64,000 bases of DNA from Methyloligella solikamskensis (GCF_042676065.1 NZ_JBHTJO010000001.1:806001-870000); one strand, 5' to 3'. Shown: positions 42,455 to 51,102, numbered from the stretch's first letter. Numbers and translations: made by a program. Notes: generated by a model from the sequence alone, not told the origin.

Positions 42455-43892
42455 AACCAAGACATATCCGACCGACGCCTTGATCGACGGTGCGTGGATT
42501 GGCGCCGACAGGACCTTTGCGGTCACCGATCCGGCGACCGGCGATGAGATTGCGAAGGTTCCCGATCTCGGCGCTGCCGAAACGACGAAGGCCATTGATG
42601 CGGCTTATAAGGCCCTGCCGGAATGGTCGGCCAAGACCGCCAAGCAGCGCGGGCAGATCCTGAAGAAATGGTTCGATCTGGTGACCGCGCAGACCGAGAG
42701 CCTGGCCCGCCTCATGACCCTGGAGCAGGGCAAGCCGCTCACCGAATCCCGCGGGGAGGTCGCCTATGGCGCGAGCTTCATCGAGTGGTTCTCCGAGGAG
42801 GGAAAGCGGGCCTACGGCCGCACCATCCCCACCACGGTGGAGGGCAAGCGCTACGTTACCATCAAGCAGCCCATCGGTGTCTGCGCGGCGATCACGCCGT
42901 GGAATTTTCCCATCGCCATGATCACCCGGAAGGTCGCGCCTGCGCTTGCCGCAGGCTGCACCATGGTGGTCAAGCCGTCCGAAGAGACCCCGCTCTCTGC
43001 GCTGGCCATCGCCGAGTTAGCTTTGGAGGCGGGCGTGCCGGCGGGCGTCTTCAACGTCGTCACCTCAACGGATGCGCCCTCTGTCGGCAAGGTGCTCTGC
43101 GAGGATTCCCGCGTGCGGAAGCTGACCTTCACGGGCTCCACCGCCGTCGGCAAGACGCTCTACCGCCAGTGCGCCGATACGGTGAAGAAGTTGACCCTGG
43201 AGCTTGGCGGCAACGCGCCTCTCGTCGTCTTCGACGATGCCGACCTGGATAAGGCGGTCGCCGGCACGCTGGCCTCGAAATACCGCAATGCCGGCCAGAC
43301 CTGCGTCTGCGCCAACCGCATCCTGGTGCAGTCCGGAATCTACGACCGCTTCGCCGATGCGCTGCTGGAAGCCATCCAGTCCTATGGCGTCGGTTCGGGC
43401 CTGGAAGAGGGCACGGTCATCGGTCCGCTGATCAACAAGGATGCGGTGAAGAAGGTCGAGAGCCTAGTAGCCGACGCGGTCGAGCAGGGCGCCAGCATCT
43501 CGTCCGGTGGCAAAGGCGAGGGCGACGGCGAGCTCTTCTATCGTCCCGCCGTCATGCGCGACGCCACGACCGATATGCGCATCACCAGCGAGGAGATCTT
43601 CGGCCCCGTCGCGGCGCTCGTGCGCTTCGAGGCAGAATCCGAAGCCATCGATCTCGCCAACGATACGCCGTTCGGACTGGCGGCTTATGTCTTCAGCGAG
43701 AACCTCTCCCGCGCATGGCGGGTGGCCGAGAAGCTCGAGGCCGGCATGGTCGGCGTGAATGAAGGCATCTTCTCCAACGAGGCTGCCCCCTTCGGCGGCA
43801 TCAAGGAGTCGGGTCTGGGGCGCGAAGGCGCATCAGAAGGTCTCGATGAGTACATGGAAACGAAGTTCATCTGCTTGGGAGGTATCGCGTGA
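42444..43892 (+). CDS. gabD: NAD(P)-dependent succinate-semialdehyde dehydrogenase
   Basis: This 482-residue protein fits GabD closely in length and motifs: YVTIKQPIGVCAAITPWNFP, the general base Glu253 in LELGGNAP, and the catalytic Cys287 in GQTCVCANR with the second cysteine two residues later that is usual in GabD. PFGGIKESGLGREGASEGLD closes the protein. It oxidises succinate semialdehyde to succinate, finishing GABA breakdown begun by GabT at 26443. The start lies inside the last codons of the broken aldehyde dehydrogenase. Confidence 0.92.
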   Translation: MTDETKTYPTDALIDGAWIGADRTFAVTDPATGDEIAKVPDLGAAETTKAIDAAYKALPEWSAKTAKQRGQILKKWFDLVTAQTESLARLMTLEQGKPLTESRGEVAYGASFIEWFSEEGKRAYGRTIPTTVEGKRYVTIKQPIGVCAAITPWNFPIAMITRKVAPALAAGCTMVVKPSEETPLSALAIAELALEAGVPAGVFNVVTSTDAPSVGKVLCEDSRVRKLTFTGSTAVGKTLYRQCADTVKKLTLELGGNAPLVVFDDADLDKAVAGTLASKYRNAGQTCVCANRILVQSGIYDRFADALLEAIQSYGVGSGLEEGTVIGPLINKDAVKKVESLVADAVEQGASISSGGKGEGDGELFYRPAVMRDATTDMRITSEEIFGPVAALVRFEAESEAIDLANDTPFGLAAYVFSENLSRAWRVAEKLEAGMVGVNEGIFSNEAAPFGGIKESGLGREGASEGLDEYMETKFICLGGIA

Positions 43893-44017
43893 CCGTAGCG
43901 GCTCCAGTCCGGGACGTTGATGGCTGTCGTGAGCTCGACCGCATCTATGCCGCCGACATCGACGGTCCCGTCGGGAAACGGGCCTATATCCAATGGCTGG
44001 CCGCCATATCGTTTTAA
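43889..44017 (+). CDS. Short reading frame, possible remnant
   Basis: A 42-codon frame begins with a GTG that overlaps the gabD stop (GTGA at 43889-43892). It encodes a peptide with DVDGCRELDRIYAADIDGPV and ends before the next gene. It has no recognisable domain and may be the decayed start or end of another gene. The overlapping start makes translation plausible, but nothing else supports a function. Confidence 0.25.
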   Translation: MTVAAPVRDVDGCRELDRIYAADIDGPVGKRAYIQWLAAISF

Positions 44018-44051
44018 GGGACAGTAGAAGCGCCGGACCGAATATCAGTAT

Positions 44052-45455
44052 ATGCACGCAAAATCTCCCACAGGGACAAAGAACGGCGGGATCTCGTTCT
44101 GGTATGACGATCTCGGGGGTGTGCCTGCCTATCGCAAGCCACTCCCCGGCGATATCGAAGCGGATGTCTGCATCGTCGGCGCTGGCTTCACAGGCCTTTG
44201 GACGGCGTATTATCTGAAGCTGGCCCGGCCCGAACTCTCCGTCGCTGTTATCGAGATGGAGTTTGCCGGCTTCGGGGCGTCCGGACGCAACGGCGGTTGG
44301 TGCACGGGCAGCTTCGCCTGGAACCGCGAAAAATATCTCCGCACCGGCAGCCGGGCGGGGCTCATCGAATTTGAACGCCAACTCCGCGGCACCGTCGATG
44401 AAATCGTTCGCGTGACCGAACAAGAGGCGATCAACGCCGATATCCACCGCACCGAACTCCTCACCTTCGCCTGTTCTGCGGCTCAGATGCAGCGCCTCCG
44501 CGACGAATACGAACAGGACATGGCTTGGGGCGTGCCGAGGGACCGGCTCGAACTCATCGGGCCGGCCAAGGCCAAGGCCCGCATCGAGGTCAAGGATGCC
44601 GTGGGAGCCCTCGTCGCCCGTGGCGTCGCGCGGATACAGCCTGCGAAGCTTGTCCGCGGACTGGTTATGGCGGTCGAGCGCATGGGCGTGAAGATCTACG
44701 AGCAGACCACTGTCACGAAGATCGAGGCAGGCTGCGTGACGACGGATCGGGGCATCGTCAAGGCAGACCGCATCGTTCGTGCAACGGAAGGTTTCACCCA
44801 CGGCATCCCGGGAAACGAACGGGAATGGGTGCCCCTCAACAGCGCGATCGTGGTCACCGAGCCGGTGCCTGAGACGCTATGGAATCAGATCGGCTGGGAT
44901 GGCGCCGAACTCCTGGGCGATGCCAGGCACGCCTATTGTTACGCCCAGAGAACCCGGGGGAACCGCATCGCCATGGGGGGGCGAGGTATTCCATACCGTT
45001 TCGGATCGAAGACGGATCAATGGGGGCGGACCCAGTCTGCGACGATCGATCAGTTGAAGACCATCCTTCACCGCATGCTCCCTCAGACCCAATCGCTCAA
45101 GATCGACCATGCATGGTGCGGTGTCCTCGGCGTCCCGCGCGACTGGTGCGCGACGGTGGGGTTAGACGCCGAAACCGGAATTGCATGGGCAGGGGGATAT
45201 GTCGGGATCGGTGTCTCCACCTCGAACATGGCGGGCAGGACCCTGGCCGATCTCCTGCTCGGCGAGGAAACGGAGCGCACCGCACTTCCATGGGTGAACC
45301 GGCGTCCGCGCAAATGGGAGCCCGAGCCACTCCGATGGATCGGCATTCATTCGATGTACTGGCTCTATCACATGGCTGACCGCTACGAAGCCCAGGCCGG
45401 GGGAACGAGCACCTCGCTTCTGGCAAAGATCGCCAATCGGATCTCTGGCCGATAG
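44052..45455 (+). CDS. FAD-dependent oxidoreductase, PuuB/OrdL-like amine oxidase
   Basis: This 467-residue DAO-family protein starts with FWYDDLGGVPAYRKPLPGDI and the FAD-binding motif DVCIVGAGFTGLWTAYYL. GFGASGRNGGWCTGSFAWNR follows and GGYVGIGVSTSNMAGR lies near the C terminus. This is the arrangement of gamma-glutamylputrescine oxidase and related amine or amino-acid oxidases. In this cluster it could oxidise GABA, N-methyl-GABA or a related amine directly to the semialdehyde, bypassing GabT. It is the last gene of the catabolic module before the tRNA-like fragment. No typical ribosome-binding site is obvious. Confidence 0.82.
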   Translation: MHAKSPTGTKNGGISFWYDDLGGVPAYRKPLPGDIEADVCIVGAGFTGLWTAYYLKLARPELSVAVIEMEFAGFGASGRNGGWCTGSFAWNREKYLRTGSRAGLIEFERQLRGTVDEIVRVTEQEAINADIHRTELLTFACSAAQMQRLRDEYEQDMAWGVPRDRLELIGPAKAKARIEVKDAVGALVARGVARIQPAKLVRGLVMAVERMGVKIYEQTTVTKIEAGCVTTDRGIVKADRIVRATEGFTHGIPGNEREWVPLNSAIVVTEPVPETLWNQIGWDGAELLGDARHAYCYAQRTRGNRIAMGGRGIPYRFGSKTDQWGRTQSATIDQLKTILHRMLPQTQSLKIDHAWCGVLGVPRDWCATVGLDAETGIAWAGGYVGIGVSTSNMAGRTLADLLLGEETERTALPWVNRRPRKWEPEPLRWIGIHSMYWLYHMADRYEAQAGGTSTSLLAKIANRISGR

Positions 45456-45571
45456 GCATGCCAGGGCGCCCCAGTAACGAGTCATGGTCTTTCCGCCCAA
45501 GCAAAGATAGCTACGTGCGAGGAGCCTCAGCCCGTGGCGGATTGGCCGGTACTGTGCTCAAATTTCGCATA

Positions 45572-45590
45572 TCCGAATTCGGCCAGCGCA
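45572..45590 (+). repeat. 19-bp direct repeat, copy 2
   Basis: TCCGAATTCGGCCAGCGCA, identical to 22794-22812 and in the same orientation, again followed by an AGCACA. It lies 70 bp before the tRNA-fMet-like fragment. The surrounding 45456-45792 gap shows no gene. Confidence 0.75.
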
Positions 45591-45660
45591 TGCTTTAGCA
45601 CAAACAAACTTTACTTCAGATTTAATTATCTATTTCAGAGGGTTGGTACGCAGGTTATTC

Positions 45661-45712
<52 letters not shown>

Positions 45713-45792
45713 CATACATTCGAAGCGCTGAACCGGAAGTCCTTCAGGGCCGGCCAGCAAAGCCTTGGCGGCTTTCGGCCAAGCGGATCCTT

Positions 45793-46233
45793 TTACGATG
45801 GCCGGATCTCGTTCAATGCCTTGAAGATTGCGCGGTTGCCCGCGGCGTCGGCCAGGGTGTGCTGGTTCAGATTGTCGAGGAAGGAGCGGGTTGCCTCGTG
45901 CAGATAGCGCTTCAGGCGGCACGCATCGATGATCAGGCAGCTGTTCGTGTCGCGGTCGAAGCACTCCACGATATGCATGTTGGGTTCCAGCTCCTCGATC
46001 AGGTCGCCAAGGCGTACCTCCTTCGGATCGCAAGCCAGCCGGATGCCGCCGCCTTTGCCCTTGGTGCTGGCGATGTAGCCGAGCTGAGCGAGGCGGTGGA
46101 CGACCTTCACGAGATGATTGCGCGAGATGCCGTAGCGCTGGGCGATCTCGCCCACGCTGCAAAGCTGGTCCGGCCGGCTGGCCAGATACATCAGGCTGCG
46201 TAACCCGTAATCGGTGAACATGGTGAGCTGCAT
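45793..46233 (-). CDS. nsrR: NsrR-type Rrf2-family NO-sensing repressor
   Basis: This 146-residue protein has the Rrf2 winged helix (FTDYGLRSLMYLASRPDQLC, then ISRNHLVKVVHRLAQLGYI) and three conserved cysteines at 91, 99 and 105 (ECFDRDTNSCLIIDACRL), the ligands for an NO-sensitive iron-sulfur cluster. It represses NO-detoxification genes until NO damages the cluster. It is divergent from hmp, with a near-ideal NsrR operator in between. Confidence 0.88.
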   Translation of the reverse strand: MQLTMFTDYGLRSLMYLASRPDQLCSVGEIAQRYGISRNHLVKVVHRLAQLGYIASTKGKGGGIRLACDPKEVRLGDLIEELEPNMHIVECFDRDTNSCLIIDACRLKRYLHEATRSFLDNLNQHTLADAAGNRAIFKALNEIRPS

Positions 46234-46273
46234 GGTGCGGCCTTATAGCCCGTTTCGACGGCGCGTGGATTAT

Positions 46274-46296
46274 AATATGTATTCAAAATACATATT
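46274..46296. promoter_or_regulatory. NsrR operator upstream of hmp
   Basis: AATATGTATT-CAA-AATACATATT is a perfect 10-bp inverted repeat with a 3-bp spacer. It closely follows the known NsrR consensus (AA-ATGyATTT and its complement). It lies 15 bp before the hmp start codon and between nsrR and hmp, so it can control both. Confidence 0.85.
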
Positions 46297-46311
46297 CAAA
46301 GGAGGGACGCC

Positions 46312-47541
46312 ATGTTGAGCGCTGAAACCATCTCGATCGTCAAATCCACCGTTCCGGTTCTGCAAGAGCATGGGGAGACCCTGACGCGGCATTTCTACAA
46401 GCGGATGTTCTCACACAATCCGGAAGTGAAGCCATTCTTCAATCAGGCGCACCAGCAGGCCGGACTTCAGCAGCAGGCCCTGGCCGGTGCGATCTGCGCC
46501 TATGCGGCGAATATCGACAATCTCGGTGCGCTGGGCCCGGCGGTGGAGCTGATCGCCCAGAAGCATGTCGCGCTTCAGGTGAAGGCTGAGCACTACCCCA
46601 TCGTCGGCGAGAACCTGCTTGCCTCGATCACGGAGGTGCTGGGCGACGGGGCGACTGACGAGGTGATCCAGGCCTGGGGGGAAGCGTATGGCGTTCTGGT
46701 CGATGTTCTGGTTGATCGCGAAAGCGCCATCTACGACGAGATCGCTTCGGAGCCGGGCGGTTGGGCTGGATTTAAGCACTTCCGGATTGCCCGCAAAGAG
46801 GTCGAGAGCGACGTCATCACCTCGTTCTATCTGGAGCCCGTCGACGGAAAGGCACTGCCCCATTTCAAGCCGGGTCAATACGTCACCGTCCGTGTGCCGA
46901 CGCCCGATGGCAGCACGACCATGCGGAATTACAGCCTGTCGGACCGGCCGGGCCAGGGGCACTTCCGGATCAGCGTAAAGCGGGAAGACAGCAACAGCCC
47001 GGATGCGCCGGACGGCTATGTCTCGACCCTGCTGCATCGCGAGCTCGAGGTTGGTGACGAGATCGAGGTGGCCGCACCGTGCGGCGAGTTCTTCCTTCAG
47101 CCCGATCTCCATCCGGAGCGGCCGCTCGTGCTGCTCGCCGGCGGGGTTGGAATCACGCCGCTGATCAGCATTTTGTCGGATGCGTTGCAGACCACGCCGG
47201 ACCGCCCAATCGTTCTGGTGCATGGCGCTATCAACGAAGATATGCAGGCCTTCCGCCAGGTGATCGACCAGCTGGCCGAGCAGCATTCGAACCTGCGGCG
47301 GCACTATTGTTACGACGAGCCGGCCAAGAACGGTGCGGCACGGGAGGAGCACATGACCACCGGTCTGGTCGACGAAGCGCTGCTCGATCCGCTGCTTCCG
47401 GACGAGGATGCGGAATACTATTTCTGCGGCCCGAGGCCCTTCATGACCTCAATCTACCGGCAGCTGACGGCGCGGGGGATCCCGGCCGAGAATCTTCATT
47501 TCGAGTTCTTCGGCCCGCGCGGCGCGCTTGAAGCCAACTGA
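46312..47541 (+). CDS. hmp: Flavohaemoglobin, nitric oxide dioxygenase
   Basis: This 409-residue protein has a globin domain (1-140) with Tyr29, Gln53 and the haem-binding His85. A ferredoxin-NADP-reductase-like FAD/NAD domain follows (GQYVTVRVPTPDGSTTMRNY, then LLAGGVGITPLISIL, ending FEFFGPRGALEAN). It converts NO with O2 to nitrate, which here can feed the neighbouring nitrate assimilation genes. The ATG follows AAAGGAGGG. Control by NsrR is clear from the operator directly upstream. Confidence 0.93.
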   Translation: MLSAETISIVKSTVPVLQEHGETLTRHFYKRMFSHNPEVKPFFNQAHQQAGLQQQALAGAICAYAANIDNLGALGPAVELIAQKHVALQVKAEHYPIVGENLLASITEVLGDGATDEVIQAWGEAYGVLVDVLVDRESAIYDEIASEPGGWAGFKHFRIARKEVESDVITSFYLEPVDGKALPHFKPGQYVTVRVPTPDGSTTMRNYSLSDRPGQGHFRISVKREDSNSPDAPDGYVSTLLHRELEVGDEIEVAAPCGEFFLQPDLHPERPLVLLAGGVGITPLISILSDALQTTPDRPIVLVHGAINEDMQAFRQVIDQLAEQHSNLRRHYCYDEPAKNGAAREEHMTTGLVDEALLDPLLPDEDAEYYFCGPRPFMTSIYRQLTARGIPAENLHFEFFGPRGALEAN

Positions 47542-47547
47542 AGCTTG

Positions 47548-47576
47548 GAGTGCGGCGGCAGCGAAGCGCCGCACTC
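47548..47576. terminator. Hairpin after hmp
   Basis: Perfect 10-bp arms (GAGTGCGGCG at 47548-47557 and its complement at 47567-47576) directly after the hmp stop. There is no T run, so it may be a weak or factor-dependent terminator before nasT. Confidence 0.55.
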
Positions 47577-47657
47577 TCCCTTCCAGCGGCTGCCGCTTTT
47601 TCAGCACTCTTCCGGTATGGGCTGGCCTTCGTGTCTCGGAGCCGTTAGCAAACGCTC

Positions 47658-48257
47658 ATGCCCAACGCTCTCGCGATCCTCGTCATCGATGAGAATCAGA
47701 TCCGCGCCTCGATCATCGAGGCCGGTCTGCGCGAGGCAGGCTACGAGAACGTCACCCTCATCCACGACATGGCAGGGGTCGCGGGACGGATCGCGGAGAT
47801 CAACCCGGACGTCATCTTTATCGATCTGGAAAACCCGAACCGCGACATGCTGGAGAACATGTTTCAGCTTTCGCGCGCGGTGAAGCGCCCCGTGGCGATG
47901 TTCGTCGACCGCTCCGACGAAGCCTCGATCGAGGCGGCGGTCGATGCGGGCGTGTCGGCCTATGTGGTGGACGGGCTGAAGAAGGAGAGGGTCAAGGCGA
48001 TCCTCGACATGGCGGTCAGCCGGTTCAATGCTTTCTCGCGGCTCTCGCGGGAACTGGAAGAGGCGCGGGGCGAGCTGGAGAACCGCAAGGTGATCGACCG
48101 CGCGAAAGGTATCCTCATAAGTTCCAAGGGGCTGTCGGAGGAGGATGCCTACGCGCTGCTGCGCGCAACCGCCATGAACCAGAACCGCAAAATTATCGAG
48201 ATCGCCCAAAGCCTCGTCACGGCGGCGGGACTGCTCGATCCGGGAGACAAGTCGTGA
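47658..48257 (+). CDS. nasT: NasT-type ANTAR-domain antitermination regulator
   Basis: This 199-residue protein has an N-terminal receiver-like domain (ILVIDENQIRASIIEAGLRE, then DVIFIDLENPNRDMLENMF) and a C-terminal ANTAR RNA-binding domain (RKVIDRAKGILISSKGLSEE, then DAYALLRATAMNQNRKI). NasT binds hairpins in nitrate-operon leaders and lets transcription pass their terminators when nitrate or nitrite is present. The gene overlaps nasS by four bases, as in other alpha- and gammaproteobacterial nasST pairs. A leader with a terminator lies 1.5 kb downstream. Confidence 0.9.
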   Translation: MPNALAILVIDENQIRASIIEAGLREAGYENVTLIHDMAGVAGRIAEINPDVIFIDLENPNRDMLENMFQLSRAVKRPVAMFVDRSDEASIEAAVDAGVSAYVVDGLKKERVKAILDMAVSRFNAFSRLSRELEEARGELENRKVIDRAKGILISSKGLSEEDAYALLRATAMNQNRKIIEIAQSLVTAAGLLDPGDKS

Positions 48258-49489
48258 GCGACGCCCCTTACAAGATCGCCGCCGGCATCATACCCCTGCT
48301 CGACAGTGCGCTTCTCGTCGTGGCCAAGGAGAAGGGCTTTGCTGCAGCCGAAGGGGTCGACCTCACGCTGATCAAGGAAAGCTCCTGGGCCAATATCCGC
48401 GACCGGCTCGCGGTCGGGCATTTCCAGGTCGCACAGATGCTGGCGCCTATGCCGATCGCCTGCAATCTCGGCCTGACGCCCATCGGGTCCCACACGGTCG
48501 CGCCCATGGCGCTCGGCCTCGGCGGCAATGCGGTGACTGTCTCGAAGCGGCTCTGGGCGGAGATGTCCGATCAAGGTGCGCCTCAGGGACTCGATCCCAA
48601 AGCGGCCGGCGCGGCCCTGAAAGCCGCGATCGCGCAGCGCCCTGAGAGCGACGGCAGGCTTCGCTTCGGCGTGGTGCATCCCTATTCGGGACATAACTAC
48701 GAGCTGCGCTACTGGCTCGCCGCCTGCGGCATTCATCCCGACCAGGATGTGGAGATCCTCATCCTGCCGCCACCCCTGATGGCCGATGCGCTCGCCTCCG
48801 GCACTATCGACGGTTATTGCGTCGGTGAGCCTTGGAATACGGCTGCGGTCATCGCGGGTACCGGCCGCATCGTCACGGTGAAATCGGCGATCTGGCGGTC
48901 GAGCCCGGAAAAGGTGCTCGGCGTCCGCTCCCAATGGGCAGAGCAGAATCCGGAGGCGCTCGCAGCACTGCTGCGGGCGATCTATCACGCGGCCCAATGG
49001 TGCGCGCAGCGCGACAATCGCGACGAACTCGCCCGGCTGTTGGCAGAGACCGCCTATGTCGATCGGCCGGCGGACTGGATGATGCCTGCGCTCACCGGCG
49101 AGATCGCCACGGGGAGCGGCGAGACGATCGAAGTGGCGGACTTCTTCCTCACCCATGCCAAGGCGGCGACCTTCCCATGGAAGAGCCATGCCCTGTGGTT
49201 CTACAGCCAGATGGTGCGCTGGGGGCAGGTCGAGCATTCGGCGACAAACGCCGAGATCGCTTTGCAGACCTATCGCCCGGATCTCTATCGAGCTGCCCTG
49301 AAGCCGCTCGGCGTGGCGCTGCCCGGCGCCAATGCGAAGGTCGAAGGGGCGCTGCAGGCAGCAACCCCCGTGGGGTCCGCGGGCGCGAGCCTGACCCTCG
49401 GGCCGGACGGGTTTTTCGATGGCAGTCTGTTCGATCCTGACGAGCTCGATGCCTATATCGCTGCGCAGGCCTCCGACCCCGGCGAATAG
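48254..49489 (+). CDS. nasS: NasS-type nitrate/nitrite sensor
   Basis: This 411-residue protein belongs to the NrtA/CmpA binding-protein family (YKIAAGIIPLLDSALLVVAK, then MLAPMPIACNLG and CGIHPDQDVEILILPPPLMA). It has no signal peptide: the mature domain begins at residue 6. That is the hallmark of NasS, a cytoplasmic sensor that holds NasT until nitrate or nitrite binds. Overlap with nasT supports this over a transport role. No ABC permease genes follow. Confidence 0.87.
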   Translation: MSDAPYKIAAGIIPLLDSALLVVAKEKGFAAAEGVDLTLIKESSWANIRDRLAVGHFQVAQMLAPMPIACNLGLTPIGSHTVAPMALGLGGNAVTVSKRLWAEMSDQGAPQGLDPKAAGAALKAAIAQRPESDGRLRFGVVHPYSGHNYELRYWLAACGIHPDQDVEILILPPPLMADALASGTIDGYCVGEPWNTAAVIAGTGRIVTVKSAIWRSSPEKVLGVRSQWAEQNPEALAALLRAIYHAAQWCAQRDNRDELARLLAETAYVDRPADWMMPALTGEIATGSGETIEVADFFLTHAKAATFPWKSHALWFYSQMVRWGQVEHSATNAEIALQTYRPDLYRAALKPLGVALPGANAKVEGALQAATPVGSAGASLTLGPDGFFDGSLFDPDELDAYIAAQASDPGE

Positions 49490-49633
49490 GCGCCGTTCGG
49501 TGCCGCACTGCACAATCGATAAGCGGTCCGCCTAGGCAATTGCCAATGGATCGTTCGGCGAGAGGCGTTGTCCGCCTCGGCCGCCGAATATCTAATCCAT
49601 TGAACTAGCGAACTTTTCTCTCGAATTTGCGAG

Positions 49634-49650
49634 TTGGCACGGTTCCTGCT
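49634..49650 (+). promoter_or_regulatory. Sigma54-type promoter of the nitrate assimilation operon
   Basis: TTGGCACGGTTCCTGCT fits the -24 GG / -12 GC pattern (TGGCAC-N5-TTGC with one mismatch). It lies about 180 bp upstream of the transporter gene and just before a terminator-containing leader. NtrC-sigma54 control is usual for nas operons. I did not find a clear NtrC site. Confidence 0.6.
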
Positions 49651-49713
49651 GCGCTTGTGGCAGGCCATCGTTAGGCCAATCCATATTGGCGTCCAATGGC
49701 GGGCGCCCCAGGC

Positions 49714-49779
49714 AAAGCTGCCGATCAGGACACCGCGACCCTTCGTGTGGGCGCGGTCTCCTGGCCGGCAGCTTTTTTT
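49714..49779 (+). terminator. Leader terminator, probable NasT antitermination target
   Basis: Arms AAAGCTGCCG (49714-49723) and CGGCAGCTTT (49766-49775) close a long stem with inner pairs AGGA/TCCT, ACCGCG/CGCGGT and CCC/GGG, followed by a run of T to 49779. This complete intrinsic terminator lies between the sigma54-type promoter and the first gene. An upstream hairpin GCCAAT-CCAT-ATTGGC (49675-49690) may belong to the regulator-binding part. The setting matches NasT-controlled leaders. Confidence 0.82.
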
Positions 49780-49831
49780 GTTTCTGGAGCAGTCGCGGCG
49801 GCCACAGCGTCGCCCCACACGGGAGAATGAG

Positions 49832-51082
49832 ATGACAGACACTCTGCTCAAGAAGATCGATTGGACGTCCGACGCGACGCGGGCGCTCAGCCTTTCGACC
49901 GTCGCTTTCACCGCGTGCTTCGCGGTGTGGACTATTTTCTCGATCATCGGCGTCCGGATCGGGGAGGATCTCGGCCTGACCGAGACGCAGTTCGGGCTTC
50001 TGGTCGGCACGCCGATCCTGACCGGTTCGCTGTCACGCATCGTGCTCGGCGTGCTGACGGATCGCTACGGCGGCCGGATCGTATTTACCGCCACCATGGT
50101 AGCGGCCGCCCTGGCGACTTTCCTTCTTGCCCATGCCGAAAGCTACATCGCCATTCTGGGCGCTGCCGTCGGCGTCGGGCTGGCCGGCGGGTCCTTCGCG
50201 GTCGGCGTGGCCTATGTCTCGCGCTTCTACCCTGCGAAAGCTCAAGGCACGGCGCTCGGCATCTTCGGCGTCGGCAATGTCGGGGCTGCGATCACCAGCT
50301 TCGTCGCGCCCTTCGTGCTCGTCGCGCTGGGGTGGCAGGCTGTGGCCCAGATCTGGGCCGGCGTCCTGGTCGCCGCCGCGGTGGGCTTCTGGTTTCTTTC
50401 CGAGAACCCGCCCTCGGCCAGTGAAGAAGGGCAAGAGAAGCGAAGCTTCTGGGCCGAGTTTGAGCCGCTGCAATACGCCCAGGTCTGGCGCTTCGCGGCC
50501 TACTACTTCTTCGTGTTCGGCGGCTTCGTCGCTCTGGCCCTCTGGCTGCCCCGCTACCTGATCGGCAGCTACGGCTTCGACATCGAAACCGCCGGCATGA
50601 TCGGTGCGGCCTACTCGCTGCCCGGCGCGATCTTCCGCGCCTATGGCGGCTACCTCTCCGACACGCTGGGTGCGCGGAAGGTGATGTACTGGACGCTGGC
50701 CGTCTCCTTGGGCGCTTGTGCGATCCTTTCGATGCCGGCGTCCCAGGTCGGGCCGTTCCTCTTCATCGGCATCGTCTTTGTGCTCGGCTTCTTCATGAGC
50801 CTGGGCAAAGCGGCGGTCTACAAGCACGTGCCCGTCTACTACCCGGGCCATGTGGGCGCGGTCGGCGGCCTTGTCGGCATGATCGGCGGGCTCGGCGGCT
50901 TCTTCCTGCCGCTGGCCTTCGGCGCGCTGCTCGACACCACCGGACTTTGGACGAGCTGCTTCATGCTGCTCTTCCTGCTCGTCGGCGGTCTTCTCCTTTG
51001 GATGCACTCGGCCGTTCGCCGGATGACGCGGGAAAGCGCGGAGAGCGCGCCTGCGTCAGAGCCCGAGCTCGCCCTGCAATGA
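49832..51082 (+). CDS. Nitrate/nitrite MFS transporter, NarK/NasA-like
   Basis: This 416-residue membrane protein has about twelve transmembrane segments and a NarK-type nitrate signature region (GVGLAGGSFAVGVAYVSRFY, then GTALGIFGVGNVGAAITSFV). It brings nitrate, and perhaps nitrite, into the cell for assimilation. I chose the ATG at 49832, with a GGGAGAATGAG site, because the upstream open frame is the leader with its terminator. It is the first gene after the regulated leader. The nirB region overlaps its stop codon. Confidence 0.9.
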   Translation: MTDTLLKKIDWTSDATRALSLSTVAFTACFAVWTIFSIIGVRIGEDLGLTETQFGLLVGTPILTGSLSRIVLGVLTDRYGGRIVFTATMVAAALATFLLAHAESYIAILGAAVGVGLAGGSFAVGVAYVSRFYPAKAQGTALGIFGVGNVGAAITSFVAPFVLVALGWQAVAQIWAGVLVAAAVGFWFLSENPPSASEEGQEKRSFWAEFEPLQYAQVWRFAAYYFFVFGGFVALALWLPRYLIGSYGFDIETAGMIGAAYSLPGAIFRAYGGYLSDTLGARKVMYWTLAVSLGACAILSMPASQVGPFLFIGIVFVLGFFMSLGKAAVYKHVPVYYPGHVGAVGGLVGMIGGLGGFFLPLAFGALLDTTGLWTSCFMLLFLLVGGLLLWMHSAVRRMTRESAESAPASEPELALQ

Positions 51083-51102
51083 ATCAACACGGAAGCAACG
51101 AC

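Noticed and set aside
42115..42465. Minus-strand frame of 116 codons
   Set aside because: It is antisense to the aldehyde dehydrogenase remnant, whose + strand sequence is clearly family-like.
48149..49513. Long minus-strand frame (454 codons) opposite nasS
   Set aside because: It is a shadow frame; nasS on the + strand is clearly the coding sequence.
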